Positions 11,401 through 23,829 of a stretch of 64,000 nucleotides of DNA are shown in pieces. Source of the DNA: Formicarius rufipectus. Taxonomy: Eukaryota; Chordata; Aves; Passeriformes; Formicariidae. Location of the stretch: assembly GCA_013399695.1 (NCBI GenBank), contig VXAU01004370.1, forward strand, positions 1-64,000, in the 5' to 3' direction. The first letter of the stretch is position 1. Every line of letters starts with the position of its first letter. The notes beneath the pieces were generated by a model that was given only the letters and a program-made list of their open reading frames with translations, had not been told where the DNA came from and did no database searches. A program made the translations under genes and the position numbers.

Positions 11401-14400
11401 CGGTGGGGAGGCTGGCCACAGGCAGTACTAATGTAACTGTTCCTGCCGTAGACTGCCTATAATTAACACACGAGCAAATATGACTATAGGAAGCGAGCAG
11501 CTCAAGGTGACGGTGAAGCAACTCGTTTGCTGGGGAATAATTCACATGGGCACGAGGACAAAATACCTGGCCTGGATTTCAAGTACAGGATCTCCTTCAC
11601 ATTCAGTTCTGTTCTGATCATTCACTGGCCAGATTCAGTCAGCTTAATATTTAGCCACTCACCCTGGGAAAACAATACTTTATTCTTTCTGTGGAAGGCC
11701 ATAGTGGTGTTCCTTTATACAGTTGTTAGACAAAGTTATACAAAGAGTATTTCAGGCTTTGGATGTACTTAGAGGTGCGCATTTCCATTGCTATTAGTGG
11801 TTATAAATGCCCCAAATCTGATAGGATTAATATAAGTTTTGTACTTTTGGGCAGTAGAACACTTCTTACAGGCATCCATACTGTGTAATAGAAGTGATAA
11901 CTGATAGTGATAACTACTAGACATTATCAGTTTGGACCTTCATCTTTTCTCTCTAGATGTGAAAAGCACTTGAAAAAATAGGAAGCAGAACAAAGAGCTC
12001 CCCAAAGAGCTGAAAAATTACCGGAGTTGGACAACTGCTGCAGACTATGCAAAGTTACATGTCACTGGGAGACATTCTGCTTCTCTCCTTCCAACTCTGT
12101 ATAAAGCTTTTATCCGTCCATAAGATGCACTTCATGATACTTAACGGCAACAAATTTTCACAACCTTGTTACCAGTCTTACCAAAAAGATGGTGCTTGCA
12201 GCATCAAACATGATCTAACAGCCATCTGCGTTCTGCTTTCTTCAGGCATACTGAGAAGCTATCTAATGAGTTGCCACCACCAGTTATGACAGCACATACA
12301 TTTTCTCTTTAGGGGTTGGCCCAATATAACCTTGCTTAGATTACAACATCTTCCAGTTTTGTGCTTGAAGTAGTTCAGCTGATGGCACAATAGTATGACT
12401 ACAGTATGGTTCAGTTAAGAATTCTCTCATCTTCCTGTCACTTCAAAATCACATTGAGCAGCTATCCTCAAGTTTCTACCCATGGAATCCTTCTGTATGC
12501 TTTTTTCTGTATTTACATCCAGCTGATAACTGTGGATTTGTCATATGTAATTGGCTGGATTTGTAATATGTTCTCTCTTGCATTCAAAAGTGTGTGCATT
12601 TCAAGTATTACATGTGATATTTTGACATGGTGACTGCTTCCAAAAGGTCAATACAATTGCAGCAAAATCCAGTCTTTAGGTATTCCTTAGGTCCTTGAAA
12701 TAGGGGGAAGTTGTTTGGTGACAAATGTTAGCTGTGTTCCTATAGGAAGTAATGGTTCATTACAATATCTGCGGTTGGGAATTATAGGAGGCGGTCTGCT
12801 GTTTTGGCATAAAAAGCAGTATTTTTTTGCTTTCTATAGCTTATCTGCTCTGAAATATGCTGTGGAGTGACTGCAGTGGGTCAGAATCTTCTTTACAATT
12901 TCATTCACCAGTCTTTTTCCTGAAGCAGTTTTCTTAGAACAAGACACACCCCTGTCTATGTTCCCACATCTGCAGTTCCCCTTTTTTCTCCCATGAGATA
13001 ATTAGCAGGGGAAGGGGAAAGGGAGGATTGTTTCAAAATAATGACTGTCTTCCAGAAGAAAAAAAACCAGTTTCATTCAGAGAACAGTAAAACCCATTAG
13101 GATAATGAATACAACCTGGGAAGTACAGGCTACTTAAATTTTATTAAAAACATCATCATGAGTGGTCTTTGGGGCTTTACACAAGCCACTTAATTTTTTT
13201 TGCTTTGAATTTTCTATACATATAGTAATGTTTATCTACGTGTAAATTATATATAATCATCACAGAGGGATTTTTGCTAATTTGACATAAATCTTTTCTG
13301 ACACTTTTAAGTATTAAAACTTTTATAGTGTGTCCATACTCAGTCCATACTGAGTACTCACTGCTGCAACTACTCTCTCCTAGCGAGGATAGTCTTTTCC
13401 TGAAGAACATTTTACGTGGTTTAAAACTCCTTTGTACTGGATTTTTTTCCCCATAAGACCCAAAAAAAGCCCATAAAGAAGAAGATTCAGAAAACAGATA
13501 ATAATTGTTTGGTAGTTCTTTTTGCTGACAGAACTTTTTTGTCCTTTCAGACCTTGCCATCTATGTCATCTACTCCCACTAACTCAGATAATACCCTCTT
13601 AACAGAGACGATGTATCAGTGATGTGTGCTAAAAAAGAGGCCAAGTAAGATTTACAAACATGGAGGAAAAAAAAAATGCCAACAAAATTATACCTCAGAT
13701 GAGAAACAAATTGTGGACATAGGTTAGGAAATGTGAAAGAAGTCTAGAGAAAAGTGTGGAAAATCAGAGTATTTCCAAGAAGAGGTAAGTGAAACTGCAG
13801 AACATACTATCTATAAAGAAGAGGCAGCTGTAAAAATGGTGATAATAACAATGAAATACTCATAGCAGTATGAAACAGTCACGAGTAATTGCAATACTCA
13901 TAACCATGTGAAAGCATCTAGTATCTTTCCATTGTAAGCTTTTTGTTAGTGGCGCTCAAACTTCTTTAGACTTTGCAATATCATTTAAAACAGACTAGAT
14001 ACTAAAAATGTATGCTTTAATGGTTTAATTTCTTGAATATCCTGCAGTATTAGTCTTGGCTTTTGTTTTTCATTGTGATTTTCAAAAGCTTCATTTTTAA
14101 AATTGTGCCATTGCTGAGTATACCTTACATGAGGAGGCAAGTCAACAAAACTCAGTGAATTCAAAGTACAATAATTCTGATTTTTTTCCACAGTAAAATA
14201 TTTTCATGCCCTTTAAAATATAAACAGTTTGTTTTGCATTAGGTTTGTGACTTTTAGTTCATCGATCCACTTATTATGTGGGTGCATATTCATTCTTCTA
14301 CTAAAGGCAATGAATCTCTTAGCAACAACTGATATTAGGAAACTTAGTTCTAAATCTTTCAGAGTCGCAGCTGTCATATATTTGCAAGGTACAAAAGTAT

Positions 14401-16387
14401 TGGTTAGAAATATAATCTAATTCTGTCTCAGTCAGTTTTGTTTTGGTAGCTGTAGTTAAAAATATCTGTTTACGCCCACAGGAGAAGAATCTTGCAATGA
14501 TTCTTTCCTCCATTTTATGTTCAATATCTAAGCAGTACATTAATGTTTGCATGGGATAGTCTTCACATATGAAAAATAATCAGTGTAAGAAATTGTTGAA
14601 TACACACCAGCGCCCTAAATGTTTCACTTTTGAAAAAAATCTCGCTAAAAAAATGCACCATTCTAGTTTACAGTATTTTTTCTCTGAGCTATAACTCACT
14701 GAAGACTTGGTTGACTCCTGGGTAAGTTAAGGGCATTACTCAACATCAGCCTGTCCTTGAATAATGAAAGTACAAAGCATGTTACGCAATACTACAGTAC
14801 CTGAAAGTCGGGTTTGACTTCTCACTGGTACATTTCCATTTTTTGTTTGCTTTGGATACTGTATAGCACAGGAGCTACTGTGCAGTGAAAATCAGTGGTG
14901 TTTTCCAGTGACAGCATGATTTTCCACACCTGCCACCTCTGAAATGTTTGAAACAAATAATTCTTTTGTGATACTTTTATATGTTGTTTTATCCTAGGAC
15001 TGTAGTTCAAGCAGGATTGAAGGGCAGAGATACAGTAAGTTAGTTCAGTATTTCAGGTTTTTAAATGCATGTTCATGTTATCTAAAAAATAAAATTGATA
15101 ATGTTCTTTAATTCTTGTTTAGACTTCTAAGAGTTTCCTAGTGTAATATTTTTATATCTCTTTCCTGTCTGATATCTTGATTTTTTGTTTTTTTTTTAAA
15201 TCACGGCAGTACTTTTTCTGTGCCCATCAGTTACAGTTTTTTTCTGCTCATGGTGTGATCTCCATTTCCCAGTGTCAAGATTTCTTCAGGGTTTATGTCT
15301 TGATCCAAATGCCACAACTGCCGCTTAAACTGCTGCCTCTCTTGGACTGCAGATATCCAAATCTCTGACACCTTTTATGTAAGAAAAGCAGCAAAGATTC
15401 TTTTCAACATCAAAATGACTGAACTCAGTGATACATGGGGCATTTCCCCATAAGGTTCACACATTTGAAAGGGAAGCAGCACCAAGATTCCTAAATCTTC
15501 TCAATTCCAAGTTACTTTTATCACAAACTTCACCCTGAGATGCTGGAAGAAAGGTTTTGTAATCTCTTCTTTCCTCTTTTTTTCATGTTACATATCTGTA
15601 GCTGCATAACATTTGAAGATGGCTCTATACATGAGAAGATAGGTTTAAGTGTTATAAGACTGCAGCTGCCTTTTACTGCATCCTCAGCTGCTTCCTCAGC
15701 AAAGCTAAGAGACATGAGGTATGAGAGAAATAGGTGGGAGGAAATTTGGTGGAGAAAACACAGATGGAAAATTGGTTTTAAAGAGCTCCAAAAGTCATGA
15801 ACTGGGAAGAGAAGAGCACCTTGAGAATAGTCTCAGCACTTCAAGATGAGTTTTTTATACCTAAGAATGAAACTCCCAATTTTAGACTGAAAGCAGATAG
15901 TGTTTTGTTTAGGTGTCAGAAAATAAATTACCTCGAGTGTATAAGTATGTAAATTATGTAAGTTTTCTAATGTATAAGTTTCAGTCTACCATTTTTTCAT
16001 ATTTTTCAGGTCCAGGGAGCAAAGCTGAAATCCCAAATTTAGAGTGTCAGGCTGACTGAATTTACAATATGAGTTTTCAGTCCTGCCAAACTCAAGTGGA
16101 GATGGAAATCTCTGTCATAAGAATCATTAGCAATCAGGGTTTCTGTAAACAGTCCTATTGATTTTAGTAAGTTGAAAGTCTCAGTTCAGCAAGAGCATCT
16201 ATTATGATAATGTATGAAGATATATATATGTATCTGTATATATACACAAAATTAGATTGCAAGATCTCTGGGTGGGTTCATAAGTCTCTCACTTCTCGAA
16301 AGCATCTCCACTCAGAGAAGAATTCAAATGTGTTAGATTTTAACATAATGTTAAGTATTTTTCTCATTTTAGGCTATAAAAATTAAT
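11401..16387. other. intergenic, no gene recognised
   Basis: AT-rich sequence upstream of TAPT1. I see no exon with both splice sites, no RNA gene and no interspersed repeat I can name. The longest frame (13177-13560, minus) has no family resemblance. Confidence 0.65.
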
Positions 16388-17900
16388 GGATCACAGAATC
16401 AAAGAATAGGTAAGATTGGAAAGAACCACAGTGGATCATCTGGTCCAACCTCCTGCTCAGGCAGGGTCATCCCAGAGCACATGGCACAGGATTGCATACA
16501 AATGGTACTTGAGTATATCCAGTGAGGGAGACTCCACAGCCTCTCTGGGCAGTCTGTTCAGTGCACAGTCACCTGCACAGTAAAAAAGTTCTTCCTCATG
16601 TTCAGGTGGAACTTCCTGTGCATCAGTTTCTGCCCATTGCCTCTTGTCCTGTTGCTCAGCACCACCCAAGAAGAGCCTGGCTCCATCCTCTTGACACCCT
16701 TTCAGATACTGATAGACATTGATGAGGTCCTCTCTCAGTCATTTCTTCCCAAGGTTGAACTGGCCCAGCTCCCTCAGCCTGTCCTCATAAGAGAGATGCT
16801 CCAGTTCCCTATTTATCTTTGTTGCCCTCCACTGGATCCGTTCCAGGAGCTCCTTGTCTTTCTTGTACTGAGGAGTCCAGAACTGGATGCAGCCCTCCAG
16901 CTGTGCCTCACCAGGGCTGGGTAGAGGGGCAGAATCACCTCCCTAATGCACTTTGGGATACCATTGGCCATCTTGGCCACAAAGGCACTGCTGACTCATG
17001 GTCCCACCAGGACCCCCATGTCCTCCACAGAGCTGCTTCCCAGCAGGTCAGCCCCCAGCCTGCCCTGGTGCCTGGGGTTATTCTTCCCCAGGTGCACGGC
17101 CCTGCATTTGGCTCTGTTGAATTTCAGTCAGTCCTCTGACCAGCTCTCCAACCCGTCAAGGTTCTTCTGAAGGGCTGCACAACCCTCTGGGGTATTGGCC
17201 ACTTCTCCCAGCTTTGTGTCATCAGTGAACTTGCTGAGGAGGCATCGGCCCCTGCATCCAAGTCACTGATAAGTTAAACAATACTGGGCTCAGTATAGAA
17301 CCTTGGGGGACACCACTAGTGACAGGCCTCCAGCTGGACCCTGTGCCACCAGTTGTGACCATCTAGGATCTGCCGTTCAGCTGGTTCTCAACTGACCTCA
17401 CTGTCCACTCATCCAATCCACACTTTCTGAGTTTGCCTGTGAGGATGTTGTAGGAGACAGTGTGGAAAGCCTTGCTGAAGTCAAGGCAGACAATATCCAC
17501 TGTTCTCTCCTCATTCATCCAGGTAGCTGTTTCATCGTAGAATGAAGCTGATCAAGCGTGATTTACCTTTAGTGAACCTGTGCTGACTATTCCTGATCAC
17601 CTTCTTGTCATCCTTGTGGATAGAAGTGGTCTCCAGAATGAAGCACTCCATCAGCTTTCCATGGATTGAGGCGAATCTGATGGGCCTGTTGCCCAGGTCC
17701 TCCTTCTTGCTCTTTTTGAAGACCAGGCTGACATTTGTTTTCTTCCAGTCCTCAGGCACCTCTCTTGATCTCCACACCTTTTAAAAGGCTACCTTGAGCA
17801 GCCTCACTGTAGTGTCTGCCAGCTCTCAGCACTCATGAAGGCATCCCGTCAGGGCTCATATAGTCTTAAAAAATACTGAGCCTCCTGTAGGACTAACTGA
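16388..17900 (-). mobile_element. CR1 LINE, 5'-truncated, about 1.5 kb
   Basis: A chicken-repeat-1 type non-LTR retrotransposon in minus orientation. Its 3' end is at 16388 (GGATCACAGAATC, the usual CR1 tail). Text typical of CR1 follows throughout, such as CTCCACAGCCTCTCTGGGCA and CCTCACCAGGGCT. The minus-strand frame 17777-17532 still reads like the CR1 reverse transcriptase region: EVPEDWKKTN, VFKKSKKEDLGN, KVIRNSQHRFTKGKS. The usual GNYRPVSLTS stretch is damaged, and the 3' half of ORF2 is broken by stops and shifts. Full-length CR1 is about 4.5 kb, so the 5' two thirds are missing. The element is dead. The left boundary is sharp; the right one is uncertain to about 50 bases. Confidence 0.93.
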
Positions 17901-20900
17901 ATCAGTTCAGAGGTTCTGGGATCCTTAGATTCATATTTCTGAAAATCATTGCTCATTTTGTAATTATACTTGCACATGAAAACCATGAACCATAGCCTAC
18001 ACAGAAAAGGAAGTGTATTGTTTATAAATGTATAACTAATGGCTTTGAGACCAAATCTTCAGTCATTTTAAGTAATAATAGAGTCATGACCTTCAGTGGA
18101 CTTGTGCAGTGTTCATGAGGTTGGGACTGGTTTTGATTTATTTGAAGTTTGAAAAAATAAATGTTTGATTGTTTAATTGTTCCTTACTATTTAAACAGTG
18201 CTAGAATAGGTACACCTAAGCCACTGTGCACAATATAATGAAGGTGAAAAATGTTATACAGAACGGCTCTGCATGAGCAAAGATATTGTTTCTTTTATAT
18301 ATAGACACACAAATATTTATTTACATATATATTATAACAAAATACTAAAATCAAGGATAACTTTAGAGCTAAGTATTGTTTTCACATTAAAAATGTTCTA
18401 AAATCATCCAGTCTCTCAGGCAAGGGTTCAGTGCTATGTTTTTTATTAATGGTCATCCCTTGAGATTGATTTTTTTTCTTTATTGTTTTTATTATTAACT
18501 TTTTCAATTCAGTTGTCAAATGTGAGAACAGCATTTGGATCAAATTCAATTCAAATTTAATTCCAGGAACACCAATATAGCTTGCATGATCTTTTACATG
18601 TTAGTGTGCAGGCATAGATTTTTTATAAATTCACATACTGTCTATTGATATATCCATTTGTGTCTATCAATAGCACAGTATCAATAGTTACAGTATCAAT
18701 TTCTTATGTCACAAGTCAAAGGTCCTCTGTAGTAGCTTAGTGAGATAAGAACACATCATTAACCGGAACTCAAAATTTCCTTGTCTTCCTTGTACTCAGG
18801 TTTTGTATTTGAAGTAGGCAATTTTAATTTGGCAGACCCCATACAAATCCAATTATCATTTGGAACTCTAGGAGGATTGTTCTATCCTGATGAGTAACAA
18901 GATGAACTGGAATGTATTTGGGATTGCTCTTTCAGCCCTGACAGATCATAAAAAAGCTACTTAAACTGAAAATGCATAATATTTCTGCAGAGTAACCCTA
19001 CCTGCCCTACATTTGCATCAACTAGCACAACAGTAACTAAACATGTTTTTCCTTTCCATTTTCAAGTTACTATTGTTGTGAAATCCTGTAATTTTCAACA
19101 AGTTATATGTCCCAAAGTCACGTTATGAATTGACGGAACTCATGGAAAGACATCAAGAGTAAAAGCTGAGATTCTATTGGTCAGTCGCTGAGCTCACATT
19201 TGAAATTCCAGAATACAACTACTGGGGAAAGCATCAAAGGTTAAGGAATTCAGAAATTTAATTGAAGCAATAGGAAATAAACTCCTTTCCCTCCTTTGGA
19301 AAATCTTATGAAAGCACATTTTCAAACACAGGCAGATGACTTAAGGAAAAGTAATGTAAATTGTGTATCAACACTATTATGTTTAAAGTGCTGTCGGTGT
19401 TTCAGTTAGCAGGATTTACTATGGAGTGCAAGATTAACTTCTATCTCAGTCTTATGTATATGTGCCTTTTTACATTCTAATGGCTTGTTATGGTTTAAAA
19501 AACTTGCACCAGTATGCATTCATATTCATAGGTTTGTTTAGAGCACCTGCACACAGAGATACTTGTTCACATAACCAAGTACCCAATATTCCATAGAGAT
19601 GTTGATAAAAAAACCCCTAGACAAGCAACTATACAACCAGCTTGCACAAAGATGACTCCCATGCATATGGATATTTTTGTGGGCATTAGTCAGCTATTTG
19701 GTTACGATAACTTGATCCAAAGTCTGACTCTGGAGTTATTTTAGTGACCAGGATACACTATTTTAGTTCTGTATTATAAATCCCTGTAATATAATTTTGT
19801 GCTGACAGGGCCTTTAGCACAGCATTGCTAGCAGGTGATTTACGATTGTTGTGGTCTGCTAGTAGATCATTTATTCATTCAACCCAGGAATAAATACTTG
19901 ATACGTAAATTTTAATAATTGCACCCCTGCCCAGTGAGGACTACCCTTTACGAATGACTGGAAGTTACATGACTCATTCCCACTTTTTTATATTCCCAGC
20001 TGGCACATTCAGTTCCCTCCCAGTACTCCTATATTTCACAATCCATAACAATCGTCCTCCCATTTCCTTAAGTGAGATTGTCTGAAATGAAATCAAGAGA
20101 TTTATAAATTGAAATAGGAATAGTTGAGTGTTTGAGTATTGTCCTTTGGCTGAATGCAGAACTATCATTTTAATTGCAAGCAGCATACTTTATGGTGATA
20201 TGCAAAGTACACCTTCTGATGCATCTGCAGAGCACAAGCACACATTTAAATTGTAGTCCCTGATATGGAAAAGCAAGACTAATAAAGCAATACCTGAAAA
20301 CTGGCAGAAAAAGAAAAAGTTAATAATATTCACAGAATTACTGTGCCTTCTTAGTCACTCTTTCCTACTTGCAGCATGTTCCTGACTTCTGATGCTGTGA
20401 CTTAAGATTCCTCATGGTGTCAAATCACCTTTTTTTTTTTTTTTCTATGATGTGCCCTCTTAGAAGTGTCATGTATTCAGTAGCTAAATTTTAAAACTTT
20501 GTTTGAACAGTATTACGGACCTTTCAAACTGCTAGCCCAGCTTGAGTGAGTGTGTTTAGTGCCTGGCTGAATCAGCCACATGATGAGCATCAAAGTGTCC
20601 TGAAGGCATAGCCAGGAGTTGAGTATTCCACTCTGGAAAATAACTGGTGTCCTGGGAGACAGGATCACCCTCCCGTTTGTTTTCAATGACCACTCAAACA
20701 CTGTTATGCTAGAAGCAGTCTGTTTTGGAAGTTAAGGAACAGACTGATCCTGGGCCAACTCTTTCTGTGCGACAAAGCCTGGTTTCTGTGGGCTTTCAAG
20801 GACAGTTGAGCAGATAATTCAGTGCTGAGTAAGTGAGAGCAGTGTGTCTTACTAGACTAGGCGCAGTTGGAGGTGGCAAGCATTTTTCAAGGGAGCCACT

Positions 20901-21510
20901 TGTATTTAAAGTTTTAGATTTTGGTTGAGGAGTGTCATTTTAGTCCCAGACTTAAAAACTGTAACAAATTTAGGTGTGAGTTAACAACTGAACTTCTTCT
21001 GTGGGAAACTAACAGGCAGTTTTCCCATTTACTAAGCATAGCTATTCGTTTTAATTTGCATAAAGAATATGGATATGTAAGTCCCCAATTACTTTAAAAG
21101 CAGTATTTCAGCTGATATTGTGAATTAATTAGTTCAATGATATTACATAGTGGAAGGCTTGGTTTGCCAAGGATCAATTTGTTGACATTTGAATCTGACT
21201 AGAAATGAAATGCATAGAAGAAAAAATAGAATACTTAAGTAATAGGCCATCTCATCAAATTGGAACAAGTTAAAAGCATACCTTCTTCTCAGCCAGAGGG
21301 GTTAAGTAAATGATTTCTTTGCAGTAGGAAACTCACAAATGACCATTTGAAACATGAGAAGAACATTAAGGCATAGGGAACTGACATGTTTCTTTATTCC
21401 AAATGTAGAATCATTATTTCTAAAGCACTTTTTACCTATATATACTAAATGAGGATACTATTACATATGCCACCTTTTACCAGAACTGTGATGCTTGATT
21501 CAGCAATGCA
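17901..21510. other. intergenic, no gene recognised
   Basis: AT-rich sequence with no feature I can support beyond a T run at about 20432-20446. Confidence 0.6.
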
Positions 21511-21597
21511 GAATTCATAGAATGGTTTGGGTCAGAAAGGACCTTAAAGATCATGTAGTTTCAGGCATGCTGCCATGGAGTGTGTGTGTGTGTGTAG
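21511..21597 (-). mobile_element. CR1 tail fragment with (TG)n
   Basis: GAATTCATAGAATGGTTTGG and ACCTTAAAGATCATGTAG are the common CR1 3' end in minus orientation. About 70 bases remain, followed directly by eight TG units (21580-21596). Confidence 0.85.
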
Positions 21598-22985
21598 TAT
21601 CTGTTATATTGACATCAGTTAATATCTCTGAAATCCTCAAAGAGGAAATACAACAGGAAATACTATAAATTTGGGTTACATCTGGATTTCCTTTGCATGA
21701 TGTTACAGTTATATGTGTGGTCATATGTTTATCACATCACCCCTACAAATAAAGCATAATGAAATTTTGTTCCAAGAATTTTCCTATCTGGATATTATAA
21801 TAAAAACAAATCAAGTGACAACAATGAAAATGAGTGAGCTACACAAGGGAATGAATATTATCATTGTGAGAGGTAACAAAGCAGTTATTATGATATACAT
21901 ATTTTGTTAGTTTTTCCAAGAAACAAAAGGGAAGGACAAGGTCCTTTTTACAAGCAAGGAGGATTTCTTTCTCAGTACAAGATGTGAAGGTTGCTGATAC
22001 AACAGGTAAATGAAGGATTACATTAATTATCCAAAGCACAATGACTTTTAGCTATTATGAGAAATAATAGCAATTTTTAATCTTTTTGTCAAGGCAAACT
22101 TGGATTTAAAATATATAGGTCCCACATAAAAATTGTGCTTTTGTGTTATTCCTAGAGTAATATAGCTGCAATAATGTAGCAAGAGCCATTAATTTCTATT
22201 GTGATAGAGAGTGGTAATGTGTAAGACCATATCACTGTTGAATAAACACTCAGCAAAAACGTAGTAACGCTACACTTTGTCATCTAGAGATTATGTAATC
22301 ATGCCTGCCAGAAACAACTATATATTAAAGAAACCAAAACCGAACCCTGCTGAAAAGCATTTGGGCTATCTCCCCAGCTGAAATTGAGTCAAAAGACCGA
22401 TAAAGAAAAGTTCTTTTAACAGTGTATAGCTGTGCTGCACAACAGCTTCAAATAGGAAATGAAGCTATAATATTCAGAATTGCATTGATTCCATTCTGCT
22501 GTAAGGATTAATTTTCATTCTTTTGGACATGAATCGAATTTTAAAAGATGAGGGTTAGAAAAATCTCCCTATAGGAACACTTCTACCTATAGGAACCTTC
22601 TGCCAGCCTGGTATGTTTCAGGCATTCTTGCTCTTTCCTCATAAATCCATAGAGATTGAAAATAGGCTGCTGGAGACAGAATACTTCTCCATGGTAAGGG
22701 GAGGTCTCATCAACTGTGGCCATGCTTATCTGTTTGTCCAAAACATGTGTAGACTTTATGAATTCCAATATGATAGATCTTTTAAGAATGGATGAAGAAA
22801 TTCCATTAAGTCTATGTAGACATATCAGTATTTTGGAAACATTAGTGAAATAGCCTATTGAATCTGCATACCTGTAATAATAGTAAGAAGCCAGCAATCT
22901 CTGCTGACATTGATTAACACCTTTAGTAATAGTACAAGGCATTGTGAACTGTGGAAACAATTTGCAATTAAATATATTTTGTATT
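21598..22985. other. intergenic, no gene recognised
   Basis: AT-rich. The right part is covered by a 172-codon minus-strand open frame (22583-23101) that does not look like a protein family and runs out of phase with the coding-like relic next to it. Confidence 0.5.
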
Positions 22986-23317
22986 CTAGAGACTTGCCAC
23001 AGCTGGGTTAAGAAAAAATGGCTGCATGGCAAAACCAAAAGGTTCTCCAAAATACATTGCACCTGTGGTTTGGCTCCTGCAAGTTCCAGGGGGGGGAACA
23101 TAAACAGGACGAGTTATGGGAGACAGACTAGGCCGGCATACTCCTGGGGCTGCATGCACTTGTGGTAGCACATATTCTTTTTGATTATGGCTTTTCTTGG
23201 CTCTCTGTTGACCTCGGGGACCTTCAGCTCAGAACTCTGTTCACTATTCTGTCTTACTGATACATTGAGTTGTTTATGAGTAACTCCTTGAGTTTTAAAA
23301 ATGCGTATTTCATTGTA
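22986..23317 (-). pseudogene. unidentified coding-like relic, frame-shifted
   Basis: Not recognised. The minus strand reads as protein in two successive frames. From 23317, just after an AG (ATATATAG), one frame is open to 23114 with QLNVSVRQNSEQSSELKVP and PRKAIIKK. The other frame is open to a TAG at 22988-22986, with VLPQVHAAPGVCRPSLSPI, TRPVYVPPPGTCRSQ and FGEPFGFAMQPFFLNPAV. The Pro/Ser/Gln-rich, low-Leu composition differs from chance frames in the AT-rich surroundings, and GC and CpG rise here (CGG, CCGG). One indel near 23170-23230 would join the two frames. It may be a decayed retrocopy or a last exon of an unannotated gene, or it could be chance. Confidence 0.25.
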
Positions 23318-23713
23318 CTATATATTGTTTTATTTTCAATGTGGACTTTTATCAGATCTATATAGTTGCCAGTGAAGAGTTCTTGCCAGCAGTTGAGCTA
23401 TCACACTCTGTTCTCTGATTCTGATGTGGATATAAATTTTTTATGCTTGTCTACTTGTAAGAACAATTTCTGTTTAAAAGACTCACTATGAAGGAAACCC
23501 AAAGGTAAGCAGATTTATAAGGAAAGGCCTGAAATTCTGCAGGAAAATGTAAACTAAATAGTCGACTATGCTTTTGTAAAAATATTTAATAAATTTATCG
23601 CCAAGGGTAAAATGTTTTTGGCACCGCTAAAAGCACCATTTACAGTATAAAACAGATTTCACCTAAAGCGCGTAAGCGGCAAACACAAGGTATCAATAAT
23701 CTTTGATTCTCTG

Positions 23714-23727
23714 CTGCCATCTTGTGA
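23714..23727 (-). promoter_or_regulatory. CTCF-like site in a CpG-enriched patch
   Basis: The minus strand reads TCACAAGATGGCAG, a good CTCF core. The surrounding 23595-23800 keeps many CpGs (GCGCG, GCGG, TCGC, CCGAG) in otherwise CpG-poor DNA, which is consistent with an unmethylated bound element. Confidence 0.5.
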
Positions 23728-23829
23728 CTGCAAGTGCGACCTACTGGTATATCGCAAAACCCGAGCACTTCAAGTACGGCCTGTGCAGCTTGGTGGGGAA
23801 GTTTTACTGCAGTGCTCTTTCTGTTCTTA

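Noticed and set aside
13177..13560. 127-codon minus frame
   Set aside because: Lys/Ser-rich chance frame with no domain, conservation clue or splice context.
16598..17170. Plus-strand open frames at 16.6-17.2 kb
   Set aside because: They are antisense readings of the CR1 element.
22583..23101. 172-codon open frame, minus strand (longest clean frame in the intergenic part)
   Set aside because: It runs in a third phase across the coding-like relic and then through AT-rich DNA, is rich in Leu/Ile/Tyr/Ser runs with no domain, and has no splice or promoter context.
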